This document shows, piece after piece, positions 1 to 11,457 of a stretch of DNA of 64,000 bases (positions are counted from its first letter, which is position 1; each line of letters starts with the position of its first letter). The notes beneath the pieces are model-generated. The model was not told the DNA's origin and made no database searches. It was given only the letters and a program-made list of their open reading frames with translations. The DNA is from JACRCT01 sp049841135 (GTDB lineage Bacteria; Myxococcota; Myxococcia; Myxococcales; UBA5297). The stretch is taken from NCBI GenBank assembly GCA_049841135.1, contig JASGHK010000006.1, positions 558,001 through 622,000 on the forward strand, given 5' to 3'. The position numbers were made by a program, and so were the translations under genes.

Positions 1-1363
<1,363 letters not shown>

Positions 1364-1388
1364 TTCGAAACCGGGGACCGCACGCAGA

Positions 1389-1408
1389 CCGGGGACTGAA
1401 GTCCCCGG
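1389..1408. terminator. Terminator-like hairpin
   Basis: A perfect 8-bp stem (CCGGGGAC / GTCCCCGG) with a TGAA tetraloop lies 26 bp after the gyrB stop, between two convergent genes. No clear U tract follows, so it may act in both directions or need Rho. Confidence 0.55.
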
Positions 1409-1459
1409 CTACTCCTTGGACGGCGCCAGCAAAGGGGAAGCCCCTTCGGGGCTGCTCGG

Positions 1460-2650
1460 CTACGGCTTCGTCGCCTGTGCCGCGTCCGGCGTCTCGGTGC
1501 CGGCATCGGGAGCGGCTTGAAGCGATGCTGCCGGTGGCGGCAACTCGTCGATGGCAGAGCGCAGGCAGTTGATGGCCACGAAGGTCGCCGTCCCGTTCAG
1601 GTTCGACAGGAACATGCCCGGTTGCTTGGGCATGTCCATGATGTCCGTCATCCAGTGCCCGTCGGCGGCCTGCTCGGCGACGATCTTGGCGATGGCGGCA
1701 TCGAGTACCTCGGCCTTCACCTTGGCCCCCAGCTTGCGCGCGTAGAAGAGCGCGCGGGCGACCTCGCCGCGGAAGTAGACGTCGCGCTCCAGGCGGGTGC
1801 GGGGCCTCGCCAGCCGGGGCTCGAGCACGTCCACCACCACCTGCAGCGTCTTGGGCTTCTTCAGGGCGTACCGCTCGAGGAGCTCGGGCACCTTGATGAG
1901 CCCGGCGAAGCGGTCGAACTCGTCCTCGTCGTACCCGCGGCTGGCCATCCAGTCCTCAAACCACTTGAGGTTGGCCTTCACCACCGGGTCGGCGGCCGTC
2001 AACCCCATCTCCTGGAAGGCGATGAGGTTGATGAGCGTCATCTCCGCGGTCACCCGGTCGCGGGTGTAGAGGTTCTCCTTGATGAGCGAGACCGAGGGGT
2101 TGCCCCAGCTCTGGATGAGGTAGCCGGACTGGCCTTCGCAGAACCCGGGCTTGACGTTCATGGGGCCGTTGACGTCGAACGCCAGCGCCGCCTTCGCCAG
2201 CTCCGCCTGGCCGAACTCATGGAGCAGGGCCATGCCCTTGGCGTGCAGGCAGCCCTCCGAAGACCAGAGCGGCCAGGTGCCGGTCTTGGGGTCGAAGCGC
2301 TTGACCAGGAAGTCCATGGCGCGCTGGACGAGCGGGTCGTCCTTGCCGAAGCCTAGCCGCTCGTGGTTCGCCAGGAAGAGCGTGAGGTCGTAGAGCTGGT
2401 CCTCGCGGAAGACGTCGGGGCCGAGCTGGGCGATCTCCTTCTTCTTGTTGCGGTAGCTGACGTAGCCGCCCTTCTCGAACTCCGCGAGCGCGACCTTGAC
2501 GTGCGACTCCACGAAGTAGCGCCTGCCGTCCTCGAACGCCTTGCGGATCTGCTCGGGGCTGGCGGCCTTCGGTGCCGCTGAAGCAGGGACGGGGGCAGAC
2601 GCCGGGGCAGCGGCGAGCAGGACGGAGACGAGCGCTACGAGCACGGGCAT
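1460..2650 (-). CDS. Secreted protein with alpha/alpha-toroid-like repeats, unknown function
   Basis: The protein has 396 aa, with a hydrophobic N-terminal segment and an Ala/Pro-rich stretch typical of an exported protein. The body is helical. It has repeated motifs resembling squalene-cyclase/prenyltransferase toroids (for example DGHWMTDIMDM near the C-terminus and TGTWPLWSSEG in the middle), which suggests a periplasmic toroid fold without a known ligand. The start codon overlaps the stop of the upstream membrane Fe-S gene by ATGA, so the two are translationally coupled and probably act together. The C-terminus is rich in Ala, Pro and Asp. I do not recognise a named family; fold-level assignment is an inference from motif spacing. 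Confidence 0.7.
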   Translation of the reverse strand: MPVLVALVSVLLAAAPASAPVPASAAPKAASPEQIRKAFEDGRRYFVESHVKVALAEFEKGGYVSYRNKKKEIAQLGPDVFREDQLYDLTLFLANHERLGFGKDDPLVQRAMDFLVKRFDPKTGTWPLWSSEGCLHAKGMALLHEFGQAELAKAALAFDVNGPMNVKPGFCEGQSGYLIQSWGNPSVSLIKENLYTRDRVTAEMTLINLIAFQEMGLTAADPVVKANLKWFEDWMASRGYDEDEFDRFAGLIKVPELLERYALKKPKTLQVVVDVLEPRLARPRTRLERDVYFRGEVARALFYARKLGAKVKAEVLDAAIAKIVAEQAADGHWMTDIMDMPKQPGMFLSNLNGTATFVAINCLRSAIDELPPPAASLQAAPDAGTETPDAAQATKP

Positions 2651-4052
2651 CAGCAGCCCTCCATGAACGGGCGGGAGACGATCCAGGCCACCACCGCGGC
2701 GAGGACGACCGGAATCAGGACCGAGCGCCAGGGCACCTCGTTCGCCCGGGCCCGGCGCACGACCGAGAGGATCGAGTGCACGCCGCCCGAGACCGCCAGC
2801 GCGACGCCGGCGGCGCCGAGCGTGAGCGGCTCGAAGAGCGGCGGGGCGACCAGGCCCTCACGCGTTCGCCAGGTGGGGCTCTGGGCTTCGAACAGGGCGT
2901 CGAGGTGGTGCACGAGCCAGTTCGCGTGGTGGGAGAGCGAGAACAGCACCATGTAGCCGACCAGGCACAGCAGGAGCGGCGCCGTCGCCTCCCAGAGGTT
3001 CGCGGCGCGCCCGCCGCCGCCAGCCCACCCCAGGAGCACCAGCGCCACGGCGCCGGCCGAGAGGAGGACGAAGGTGGAGAGCGCCACGGACGGAACGACC
3101 TGCTCGACGTGGAAGGAGAGGTCGGTCCAGAAGATGCGCGAGTGCGTCAGCTCGAGCAGCACGCCGCTCCAGGCGGAGACGAACATGGCCGTCGCGAGCG
3201 TCGTGCTCATGGACGAGCGGGTGCGGTCGCCGGGAGAGGAGAGGGCAGGGCCGACCCGGTGGCACTTCAGGCAGAGGCTGCAGTCGTGGGTGGGGAAGCC
3301 GGGCCGCGCACGGCGACGGAAGGGAGCAGTCCGCCGGTGAGCGAGCAGGAGATGCCCGTGCCTTCCTTGGCGGGCAGGACGCGCGGCCCGACGAGGCTCG
3401 TCGTCTCGAAGGCGCGGACGAAGACGAGGGCCGGGCAGGCGGCGCGGCAGAAGGCATAGCCGGGCCCGAGCTGGTTGATGACGATGCCGCCGCCGATGAG
3501 GCCGCCGAGCAGCAGGAGCGTGCCCTCGGTGTCCATCTCGACCTGCAGCGTGGTGATGGCGATGCCCAGCGCGCCGTAGACCAGCGCCGCCGCTCCCGGG
3601 CCGAACGGGAAGCGCAGCTTCTTGCCCCAGTGCGGCAGCTCCGAGGAGATGAAGAAGATGGGGCAGACGGTGCACCACGACCGGCCCCCCAGCACGAGCG
3701 AGACCAGGAAGAGGTTCCACCAGACGCCCCAGGCCAGCACGAGCCCGGGGTGCACCACCCCACCTTCGAGCATCGGGATGGAGAGCGAGCCCAGGACACC
3801 CACGAACCCGATGAGGGTGACGATCTGCGCGGCGCGCGGGAAGAAGCGCTGGCGTACGAGCCAGGAGAACCAGCGCGTCTCGGTCAGCACGAGCGACCGA
3901 GTCGAGCGGTTCCGGCTCGGCGGCACGAGACGCCAGGCGAGCAGGAGGAGCGCGACGACGCCGATGAGGACCGGGAGGGTCCAGGAGACCTCCGGAACGT
4001 CCAGCTCCGGGAGGTCCATGACCTGGGCAGCGGCGTCGGCGGGCGTGCTCAT
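2650..4052 (-). CDS. Polytopic membrane iron-sulfur protein (NapH/NosR-like ferredoxin)
   Basis: This is an integral membrane protein with roughly ten hydrophobic segments. The cysteine motifs CTVCP and CRAACP lie at the ends of membrane segments, as in the Fer4_5 family (NapH, NosR, RdxA/CcoG relatives). A further cluster, CSLCLKCH, sits on a loop at about 3250-3285. Together they suggest two 4Fe-4S clusters passing electrons across the membrane. The frame changes at about 3303-3310: one base seems to be missing in a run that would read GGGCCC, after VAVRG and before GFPTHDC. The last codon overlaps the start of the next gene (ATGA). The redox partner is unknown; the coupled secreted toroid protein is the obvious candidate. 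Confidence 0.75.
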
Positions 4053-4113
4053 AGCGAGGGACTAAGCTCTAACACGGTGCCGTCGGCGCGGCCCGCCCAC
4101 GCGCTCGATACCC

Positions 4114-4136
4114 TTCGACACCCCGAGCCTGTCGAG
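4114..4136. repeat. Dispersed REP-like repeat, copy 1
   Basis: The core TCGACACCCCGAGC followed by a CTGTCGAG arm is an imperfect inverted repeat. Two further copies are at 36373-36393 and 41688-41708, always between genes. Confidence 0.6.
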
Positions 4137-4173
4137 CAACTGTCTTGGCAGTCAACGGGAACAGTAGACGCCA

Positions 4174-4205
4174 AGGCCGCTCACGGGAGTTGCCGTGAGC
4201 GGCCT
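4174..4205 (-). terminator. Hairpin downstream of the IS110 passenger gene
   Basis: A perfect 13-bp stem (arms 4174-4186 and 4193-4205) with a 6-nt loop begins 29 bp beyond the stop of the minus-strand passenger ORF. It could terminate the element's transcript or be a structural feature of the element's end. Confidence 0.6.
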
Positions 4206-4233
4206 CGGTACTCCTTCTCGTCGTGTGTGGCTT

Positions 4234-4554
4234 CTAGAACGGGATGTCGCGGTAGCGCTCGCGCAGTCGCTTGCGCTCGCTCCTGCCGAGGGCCTCGTGG
4301 TAGGCGGCCAAGGCGGCGCCGAGCCTTCGGCTGGCGACCAGGACCGAGTGAGCGCGCATGGCATCGGGACCGCGCTCGCACACTACCGCGGCGCCGTACG
4401 CGAGTTCGTCATGCGCGGCCAGGAGCGCTTCCTCGCAGGGCCCAAGTGCCGCTTCAAGGATGGCCAGTGCGGCCAGTTGAGGGGAACGGGAGAGGCGTTG
4501 AGCTGGTGGGAGAAGTTTCAAGGGACCTCCTTCGCTGGTGGGGATGACCGCCAT
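4234..4554 (-). CDS. Small passenger ORF of the IS110 element
   Basis: This 106-aa protein starts at the ATG at 4554, inside the last 37 nt of the transposase gene, and so is likely translated by coupling. It begins MAVIPTSEGGPLKLLPPAQR. It is then Ala/Leu-rich and helical, and ends in a basic tail (KRLRERYRDIPF). No transposition motif is visible. Its overlap with tnpA and its place ahead of a strong hairpin suggest it belongs to the element. I recall no characterised homologue; it could be an accessory protein or a captured host fragment. Confidence 0.6.
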   Translation of the reverse strand: MAVIPTSEGGPLKLLPPAQRLSRSPQLAALAILEAALGPCEEALLAAHDELAYGAAVVCERGPDAMRAHSVLVASRRLGAALAAYHEALGRSERKRLRERYRDIPF

Positions 4555-5486
4555 GGCTGACCGGACTTGGCGATCTGGTTGAGGATCAGCAGCAGCTTGC
4601 GAATGCACGCCGTCAGGGCGACCTTCTTGGGCTTGCCCCTGGCAACGAGTTTCTCGTAGGTGGCTTTGAGTACTGGGTTGCTCCTGCTTCCGACGAGCGC
4701 GGCCATGTAGAGCGTCGTACGGACGTCGGCGCGGCCACCCCAGACAGTGCGGGCACCGAAGGCCCGGTGTGCGGTGTCTCGGTTGAAGGGAGCCACACCA
4801 ACGAGTGCTGCGATCTGTTTGCGATTGATCCGTCCCAGTTCGGGAAGGCTCGCGATGAGCGTGGCTGCCGTGACGGGGCCCACCCCGGGCACCGAGCAGA
4901 GCAACTGGTATCGGGCCAGCTGCTCCTCGGATTGACGGGTCTGCGCGAGCAGGAGCGCATCCAGCTTGGTGCGCTCCTCGACGAGCCAGGCGAGGTGCCT
5001 CTCGGTCATGGCTCGCACGTCGACGGCCTCGGCGGGCATGGCCGACAGCCGGCCACGCTCTGCAGTGGCCAGCGCGATCAGCTGTCTTCGGCGCGTGAGG
5101 AACGTTTCGAGCAGCATGCGTTCCGGCGAGGGCGGGCAGTAGCGTATGGGGCTGGCGACCTCGGCGTAGTGGGCGATGACGCCGGCGTCGATCGCATCGG
5201 TCTTGGCGTCGTACCCGAGCGCCTTGGCGAACTCGCGCACGCGACGGGGGTTGACGATCGCGACCTCATGCGCCGCGTTCGCCAGAGCGGTGATGACCGG
5301 CAGCTCGAGGCCGCCGGTGGCCTCCGCTGCGACGAGCTTGGGGACGAGCTTTCGGACGCGCTCGGCCACACGCGTGATGCCCGCTGGGGAGTTGGCCTCG
5401 GTGAAGTTCTCCCCGGAGGGCCAGACCGCGCAGTCCAACCATTTCTTCGATACGTCGATACCGACACAGCATCCGTTCTTGACCAT
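4518..5486 (-). CDS. IS110-family transposase (DEDD recombinase)
   Basis: The 322-aa protein has the two domains of the family. The N-terminal RuvC-like DEDD domain shows GIDVSKKWLD, VAAEATGGLE and KTDAIDAGVIAHY. The C-terminal Transposase_20 domain shows the helix-hairpin-helix PGVGPVTAATLIA and GGRADVRTTLYMAAL. The start ATG at 5486 was chosen because family members begin a few residues before the first catalytic Asp; the longer open frame upstream is not conserved-looking. Length is normal and the frame is intact, so the element may be active. IS110 enzymes are guided by a structured RNA made from the element's non-coding end. Confidence 0.92.
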   Translation of the reverse strand: MVKNGCCVGIDVSKKWLDCAVWPSGENFTEANSPAGITRVAERVRKLVPKLVAAEATGGLELPVITALANAAHEVAIVNPRRVREFAKALGYDAKTDAIDAGVIAHYAEVASPIRYCPPSPERMLLETFLTRRRQLIALATAERGRLSAMPAEAVDVRAMTERHLAWLVEERTKLDALLLAQTRQSEEQLARYQLLCSVPGVGPVTAATLIASLPELGRINRKQIAALVGVAPFNRDTAHRAFGARTVWGGRADVRTTLYMAALVGSRSNPVLKATYEKLVARGKPKKVALTACIRKLLLILNQIAKSGQPWRSSPPAKEVP

Positions 5487-5694
5487 GATGAGTTCTCTCC
5501 GGTTCGCGCTGGGCGAGCTCTTCTGCGAAAGCGGGCAGCGCGGCGCAACCTTGCGAATGCGAGCTCCCGTCAAGAGGGCTCGAGCAACTGTGCGGGCTCG
5601 CGCTGGTACAGCGGCAAAACGAGCCACCGCGACCAAGCTCGACAACGATCTCGCCGAAGCGGAATCCGAGGGGCAGCGGACTGCGGTGGCTCAT
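5487..5694 (-). ncRNA. Candidate IS110 bridge-RNA region (leader side)
   Basis: About 208 nt without a credible gene lie directly upstream of the transposase start. A perfect 10-bp inverted repeat (GAGCCACCGC at 5621-5630, GCGGTGGCTC at 5683-5692) encloses a 52-nt loop. In IS110-group elements the bridge RNA is encoded in such a leader. The family position is known; that this stretch is the RNA is an inference and no target- or donor-binding loop has been proven. Confidence 0.35.
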
Positions 5695-6000
5695 CTACTG
5701 CGCTCGGAGGGATAGCCCGAAGACGGGCCGGCAATCCATATGCGCTGCCCCATTACTGAGAACGCCAGACTGACGCGAGGCTCTATCCTTCCGGCGCTTC
5801 GCCAGGATCTCGTCGCGGTGCGCCTGGTAGTAGCGGGCCGCCGCCTCGCGGTTGAGGCTCTTGGCGCGAGCGGCGTGCTTGTGGCGCCAGCCCTTCATGT
5901 ACTCGGCTTGCTTGGACCGACGCCGACGGGCCTCTCGCTCGCGCTGCGCCTGGCCCAACCCTGTCTGCCGATAGCTGTTCTTGTGCGCGCGATCGCGCAA
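5695..6000 (-). CDS. Small basic protein, possibly truncated
   Basis: The 101-aa ORF is very rich in Arg, Lys, Ala and Gln, with a pattern like short DNA-binding or HNH-associated proteins (EYMKGWRHKH, ARYYQAHRDEILAKRRK). The open frame continues upstream to about 6165 and there encodes two CxxC pairs (CIGC near 6080-6097 and CRAC near 6010-6035). The real protein may therefore be larger, with a zinc ribbon and a non-ATG or lost start. Its 3' end abuts the IS110 leader, which suggests the last residues are fused to element sequence. Function unknown. Confidence 0.4.
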   Translation of the reverse strand: MRDRAHKNSYRQTGLGQAQREREARRRRSKQAEYMKGWRHKHAARAKSLNREAAARYYQAHRDEILAKRRKDRASRQSGVLSNGAAHMDCRPVFGLSLRAQ

Positions 6001-6266
6001 CTTCTTCGCTGCGCGCGCGCAAGCCCGGCAACGCTTATGCCGTCGGCGGACACGGCGATCCAGACGGAGCGGCCGCCCACAACCGATGCAATGGGCAGCG
6101 GCCAGCCGATAGACCCATCGCGGGCCCGCTGGAAGGGCGGCCTGCGGCTGTGGGCCTGGGGCGCCCTCTCAAGAGGTTGACCCTGCCGAAGTACGCCGCG
6201 GATAGTGCATAACCAGGAGTCGGAACGTCTCGGGGCCCGCGAAGCATCGAGGCGTACCGCTCTTGG

Positions 6267-6298
6267 CGGCTGTCGCTCGTCTTCTCGGGCGACAGCCG
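6267..6298 (+). terminator. Terminator-like hairpin followed by T tract
   Basis: A perfect 10-bp stem CGGCTGTCGC / GCGACAGCCG with a 12-nt loop is followed by CATTTTC on the plus strand. No plus-strand gene ends just before it, so its client is unclear. Confidence 0.45.
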
Positions 6299-6407
6299 CA
6301 TTTTCAGACACTCTCGTGCTTGCGGAGGCCGGACACCAATTCCCGGCCAAAGCGCCGCCCGCGCGTAGCTCCCCGTCGTCCCGGGTACAACGCGTCGATG
6401 AGGAACT

Positions 6408-6446
6408 GACGGGGGGAGGGGGCAAAAGGCGCCCCCTCCCCCCGTC
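6408..6446. repeat. 16-bp G/C hairpin
   Basis: A perfect 16-bp inverted repeat (6408-6423 with 6431-6446) with a 7-nt loop has arms made of G6-A-G5 and its complement. It lies downstream of the MopE-like gene (minus strand). It could stop transcription or fold as a G-rich structure. A shorter relative is at 8974-8998, upstream of the same gene. Confidence 0.6.
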
Positions 6447-6707
6447 CGCCCCTCTCCCCAAACCGACCAGCTACGCTCCCAGAAGGTCTCACCCTTGGAT
6501 TGCGGCCTCGCCTCTGCGGCGGCATGCCCCAGCAACTGTTCGAGCTCTCCCGCGGAACGCAGGAACCAGATACAAGGGGCAGAGCACCCTCTGCGTGGAC
6601 GCGACGCGGCCCCAGGCCCCGTCCAGCCACGGCGGGGTCCAGGCGCACCTCGGAGCGGAGGAGCCCGGCCTCGACGTGCTCGGCCATCTTGCGGCGGGGC
6701 TCCGCGC

Positions 6708-8618
6708 TCAGGGGCAGGGGTTGACCGGCGTCAGCGGGCTCTGGCCCGCGCCCCACCAGGCCACGTTCTTGGTCGACAAGAGCGTGCCCTTGCCGGTTTG
6801 CGGGTCGACCTCGATGAGCTGCCCGCCGCTGCTGAAGGCGATCACCCGCCCGTTGACGTAGGCCAGGCCCCAGACGTTGCCGTAGCCGATGGCCCCGACC
6901 GGCGTCGCGACGCCCGTCGTGGTGTCCACGCGCAGCAGGACGTTGTCGCTCGTGGCGTCGGAGCCGCCGGGGCCGGTCGACGAGATGCCGTACATCACTC
7001 CCTGGACCGCGACGAGATCGCCCGAGCTCGACAGGCCGTTGCCGAAGGTGCCCAGGTCGGTGACCGTGCCGTTGTTGGGGTTGATGCGCTTGACGCTGCC
7101 GGCGCTGTCGGAGGCGAGCAGGGTGCCGTCGGTGAGGAAGGTCAGGCCGTTGTTCGACGAGCCCGTCAGCGGCGCGACGTAGGTGGCGGTTCCGGTGGTC
7201 TTGTCGATCCGGTAGAGCGCGCTGAAGGAGACGCCGTAGAGGGTTCCGTCGGGGGTCACCGCGAGGTCGGTCATGTCGGTGATGCCGAAGCTGCCGACGG
7301 TGGTGGTGGCGAAGGTCGCCGGGTTGACCTGGTAGAGCGTCGAGGCGGAGTGCGCCCAGATGGTCATGTCCACCGTGCCGGTGTTCGGCGTGCAGCAGGC
7401 GAGCGCGGTGGCGCAGGCGACGTCGCTGCAGTCGGCCGCGCCGCTGCAGTCGTTGTCGGCGCCGTCGGCGCAGTTGCCGCCCTCCAGGCCCGGCAGGACG
7501 CTGCCGGTGCAGGGGCCCCAGCTCATGCCGTCGGCGGCGCAGGTCCGCGAGCCGTCCCGGCAGATGCCCTTGTTCCGCGTGCTGGCCGGTCCCGTGTAGC
7601 AGGCCTGGACCTCGTTGGCGTTGCACAGCGGGGTCAGGCACGCGCTGTCCGCGGAGCAGGCTGTCTCCTCGCAGTCGACGAGCCGGTCGCAGTCGTCGTC
7701 GGCGCCGTTGCGGCAGGTGCCCGCCGAGACGCCTTCGGTGCCCGGCAGGACCTGGCCCGTGCAGACGCCCCACTTCTCGTTGGCGCAGGTCTTCGTTCCC
7801 GGCTTGCAGACGCCGACGCCGGAGGTGCCCGCCGGGCCGGTGTAGCAGGGCGCGGTGGCGCCGTTCTGGCACTCGGGGACGCAGACCGCGGCGGTCTTGC
7901 AGTCCGGGTCGAGGCAGTCGGTGGTGCCGTCGCAGTCGTCGTCGAGCTTGCTGGTGCAGGACTCCGCGGAGGGGAGGACCCCGCCCTGGCAGGGAGACCA
8001 GGCCTGCAGCTCGCCGACCTGCACGCACATCTGCGAGCCGTCGACGCAGACGCCGACGTGGCGCGAGGCCGCCGGGCCCGCGAAGCAGGAGCGCGCCTGG
8101 CCCAGGGTCGCGCAGGCGCAGCCTTCGAGGTTCTTCGGGTCGCTGCACGGGCCGCCGGGGAGGCAGACCGTCTCTTTGTTGCAGGCCGGGTCGGCGCAGC
8201 CGGCGAGGCCGTTGCAGTTGTGGTCGAGCAGGTCCGCGCAGACCTCCGCCTCCGGACCCTTCTCGCCGACGCACGGGCCCCAGTAGGCCAGCTCGCCCTG
8301 CAGTGTGCAGACCTGGGTGCCGTCCTCGCACTGGCCCAGGTGGCGCGACGGCGGGTAGGCCGTGTAGCAGGGACGCTTCGCCAGGGCCGGGCTGCAAGGG
8401 CAACCCACCAGGTCGCTGAGGTTCTCGCACCGGCCCGCGTCGGGCCCGATGACGACCGGTACGCCGGAGTCCGCGGCGGGCACGAGGATGATCTCCTCGT
8501 CGGCGTCGGGGCGGAGGATCTTGCGACCCGAGTCGGGCGTGTCGTCGCCCACCCCTTCGCCGCAGTTGCAGCCGGCGAACGCAGCCATCGGCAGCAGGAC
8601 CAGAGCAAGGCGCTTCAT
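6708..8618 (-). CDS. MopE-like cysteine-rich lipoprotein with C-terminal propeller-like domain
   Basis: The 636-aa protein starts MKRLALVLLPMAAFAGC, a clear lipoprotein signal. Residues about 60-420 hold four to five repeats of about 80 aa. Each has a CYTGPA-type motif, a C..G...C.....G.C segment and a DDDCDG..DC.DPDC motif, like the putative metal-binding motif (MopE/PF11617) common in myxobacterial surface proteins. The C-terminal third has NHL- or propeller-like repeats (TPDGTLYGVSFSALYRID and similar), with short Gly/Asp turns. It is probably surface-anchored and metal-binding; partner and ligand unknown. The gene stands alone between hairpins. Confidence 0.75.
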   Translation of the reverse strand: MKRLALVLLPMAAFAGCNCGEGVGDDTPDSGRKILRPDADEEIILVPAADSGVPVVIGPDAGRCENLSDLVGCPCSPALAKRPCYTAYPPSRHLGQCEDGTQVCTLQGELAYWGPCVGEKGPEAEVCADLLDHNCNGLAGCADPACNKETVCLPGGPCSDPKNLEGCACATLGQARSCFAGPAASRHVGVCVDGSQMCVQVGELQAWSPCQGGVLPSAESCTSKLDDDCDGTTDCLDPDCKTAAVCVPECQNGATAPCYTGPAGTSGVGVCKPGTKTCANEKWGVCTGQVLPGTEGVSAGTCRNGADDDCDRLVDCEETACSADSACLTPLCNANEVQACYTGPASTRNKGICRDGSRTCAADGMSWGPCTGSVLPGLEGGNCADGADNDCSGAADCSDVACATALACCTPNTGTVDMTIWAHSASTLYQVNPATFATTTVGSFGITDMTDLAVTPDGTLYGVSFSALYRIDKTTGTATYVAPLTGSSNNGLTFLTDGTLLASDSAGSVKRINPNNGTVTDLGTFGNGLSSSGDLVAVQGVMYGISSTGPGGSDATSDNVLLRVDTTTGVATPVGAIGYGNVWGLAYVNGRVIAFSSGGQLIEVDPQTGKGTLLSTKNVAWWGAGQSPLTPVNPCP

Positions 8619-9067
8619 GGGGACCCCCTGGACAAACGAAGGAGGAATTGTACGCCTGGAGGGCGAGCGGCGCTTCACGACCTGCCTCCGGCAGCTGCTC
8701 GACTGAACGGGGTCCGACTCCGGGCTTGCTTCGCTGCGCCGGACGCTCAGCCTGCTCGGGGAGCGTTCCGAGCCGAGGATCGCTGGAAGGCAGCGAGGGG
8801 AGAGGAGAAATGGGCGAGTGGCGTGGGCTGTGGTTGAATCCGGCCCTCCATGAGGCCCACCTGCCGCCGCGCGACCGCACTCCGAGGGCCGATGGCCGCA
8901 CGTGGTCGCGGTCCATCGGGCGTTGGTATGGGCACTTGGCGCTGGCATGAGGCGCGCAAGGCCCTCCCCCCTGCCCCCTCCCAAACTGCGGGAGGGGGTT
9001 CGCTGGTTGCCTTCGCTGACGCGGTAGGAGCTGCTCGCACCGACATGACTGAGCTCGAGGCGGTGAC
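8619..9067. other. Divergent intergenic region with G/C hairpin
   Basis: This 449-bp stretch separates the minus-strand lipoprotein from murJ. It holds a 9-bp hairpin CCCCCTCCC / GGGAGGGGG (8974-8982 with 8990-8998, 7-nt loop) followed by TT. I see no gene or convincing promoter. Confidence 0.5.
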
Positions 9068-10762
<1,695 letters not shown>

Positions 10763-10806
10763 GCGTTGCTTGCCGCGCCAGCGAACCGGCGCGGACAATG
10801 GCCGCC

Positions 10807-11347
10807 ATGAGCCAACAGGGTCCGCGACCTCTCGTCTGGGCGCTGCACGCGATCAACGCCACGGTCATCGGAGTCCTGGGCGCGCGCGCGGCGATGCTCT
10901 GGAGCAAGCTGCCCGACCGCGTCCCGATGCACTTCAACTTCGAAGGCCAGTGCGACCGCTGGGCGGACAAGGACGCCGGCTTTGCGGTGCTGTTCGCCAT
11001 CCCGGTCTTCCTGGTCGCGCTGCTGTACGGCATGCGCGCCGCGATGGGCTACTTCGCCCAGCGTCCGGAAGCTCGCCAACCTGCCGCCGCGGCTGCGCGG
11101 GATGCCCGCGGAACAGCTGGCGCCCTTCTTCGAGTCGGTGCGCGACGCGCTGCTCCTGACCTGCACCGCGGTCAACCTCGCGGTAGGCAGCGCGCTGTGG
11201 GGGACGCTGCTGGTGGCGACGGGGCAGGAGAAGGCGATGCCGGCGTGGTCGACGCCGGGAACCTGGTTGCCGGTCATCGTCGTCGCGCTGGTGCTGGGGC
11301 TCGGGCGGATGATCGCCGTGAGTGCTCGCCTTGGACGCGGCAGTTGA
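10807..11347 (+). CDS. DUF1648-type membrane protein
   Basis: The protein has about 180 aa. The N-terminal LPDRVPMHFNFEGQCDRWADK segment (split by one residue from the first membrane helix) matches the DUF1648 signature, in which a short P.H....G. loop follows the first helix. Four membrane segments are visible. The frame changes at about 11070-11076: frame with YFAQRP continues as LANLPPRLRGMPAEQLAPF one base later. Deleting one A turns GGAAGCTCG into GGAGCTCG and restores the protein. Function unknown in this family. Confidence 0.7.
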
Positions 11348-11457
11348 TGCCGGTCGGTCGTCGTCCTCCCCGCCCGGACAGACCGATCGCTCCGCCGCGC
11401 CACTTCAAAGAGTAAGATGCGCGCCTTCGCAGCCGGTGGGGCAAGGACGGTGCAGGT

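Larger units (their letters stand above)
4234..5700 (-). mobile_element. IS110-family insertion element (borders approximate)
   Basis: The element holds a DEDD transposase, a short downstream ORF overlapping it, and a non-coding leader upstream. IS110 elements usually have no long terminal inverted repeats and make no clear target duplication, so I cannot place the exact ends. They probably lie between about 4140 and 4230 on one side and about 5700 and 5760 on the other. The small ORF beginning near 6000 runs into the leader side and may have been truncated by the insertion. Confidence 0.6.
6001..6707. other. Intergenic region with two strong hairpins
   Basis: No gene is supported here apart from the possible zinc-ribbon extension up to about 6165. 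The region holds the hairpin at 6267-6298 and the G/C hairpin at 6408-6446. Long ORFs on both strands are composition artefacts. Confidence 0.5.
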
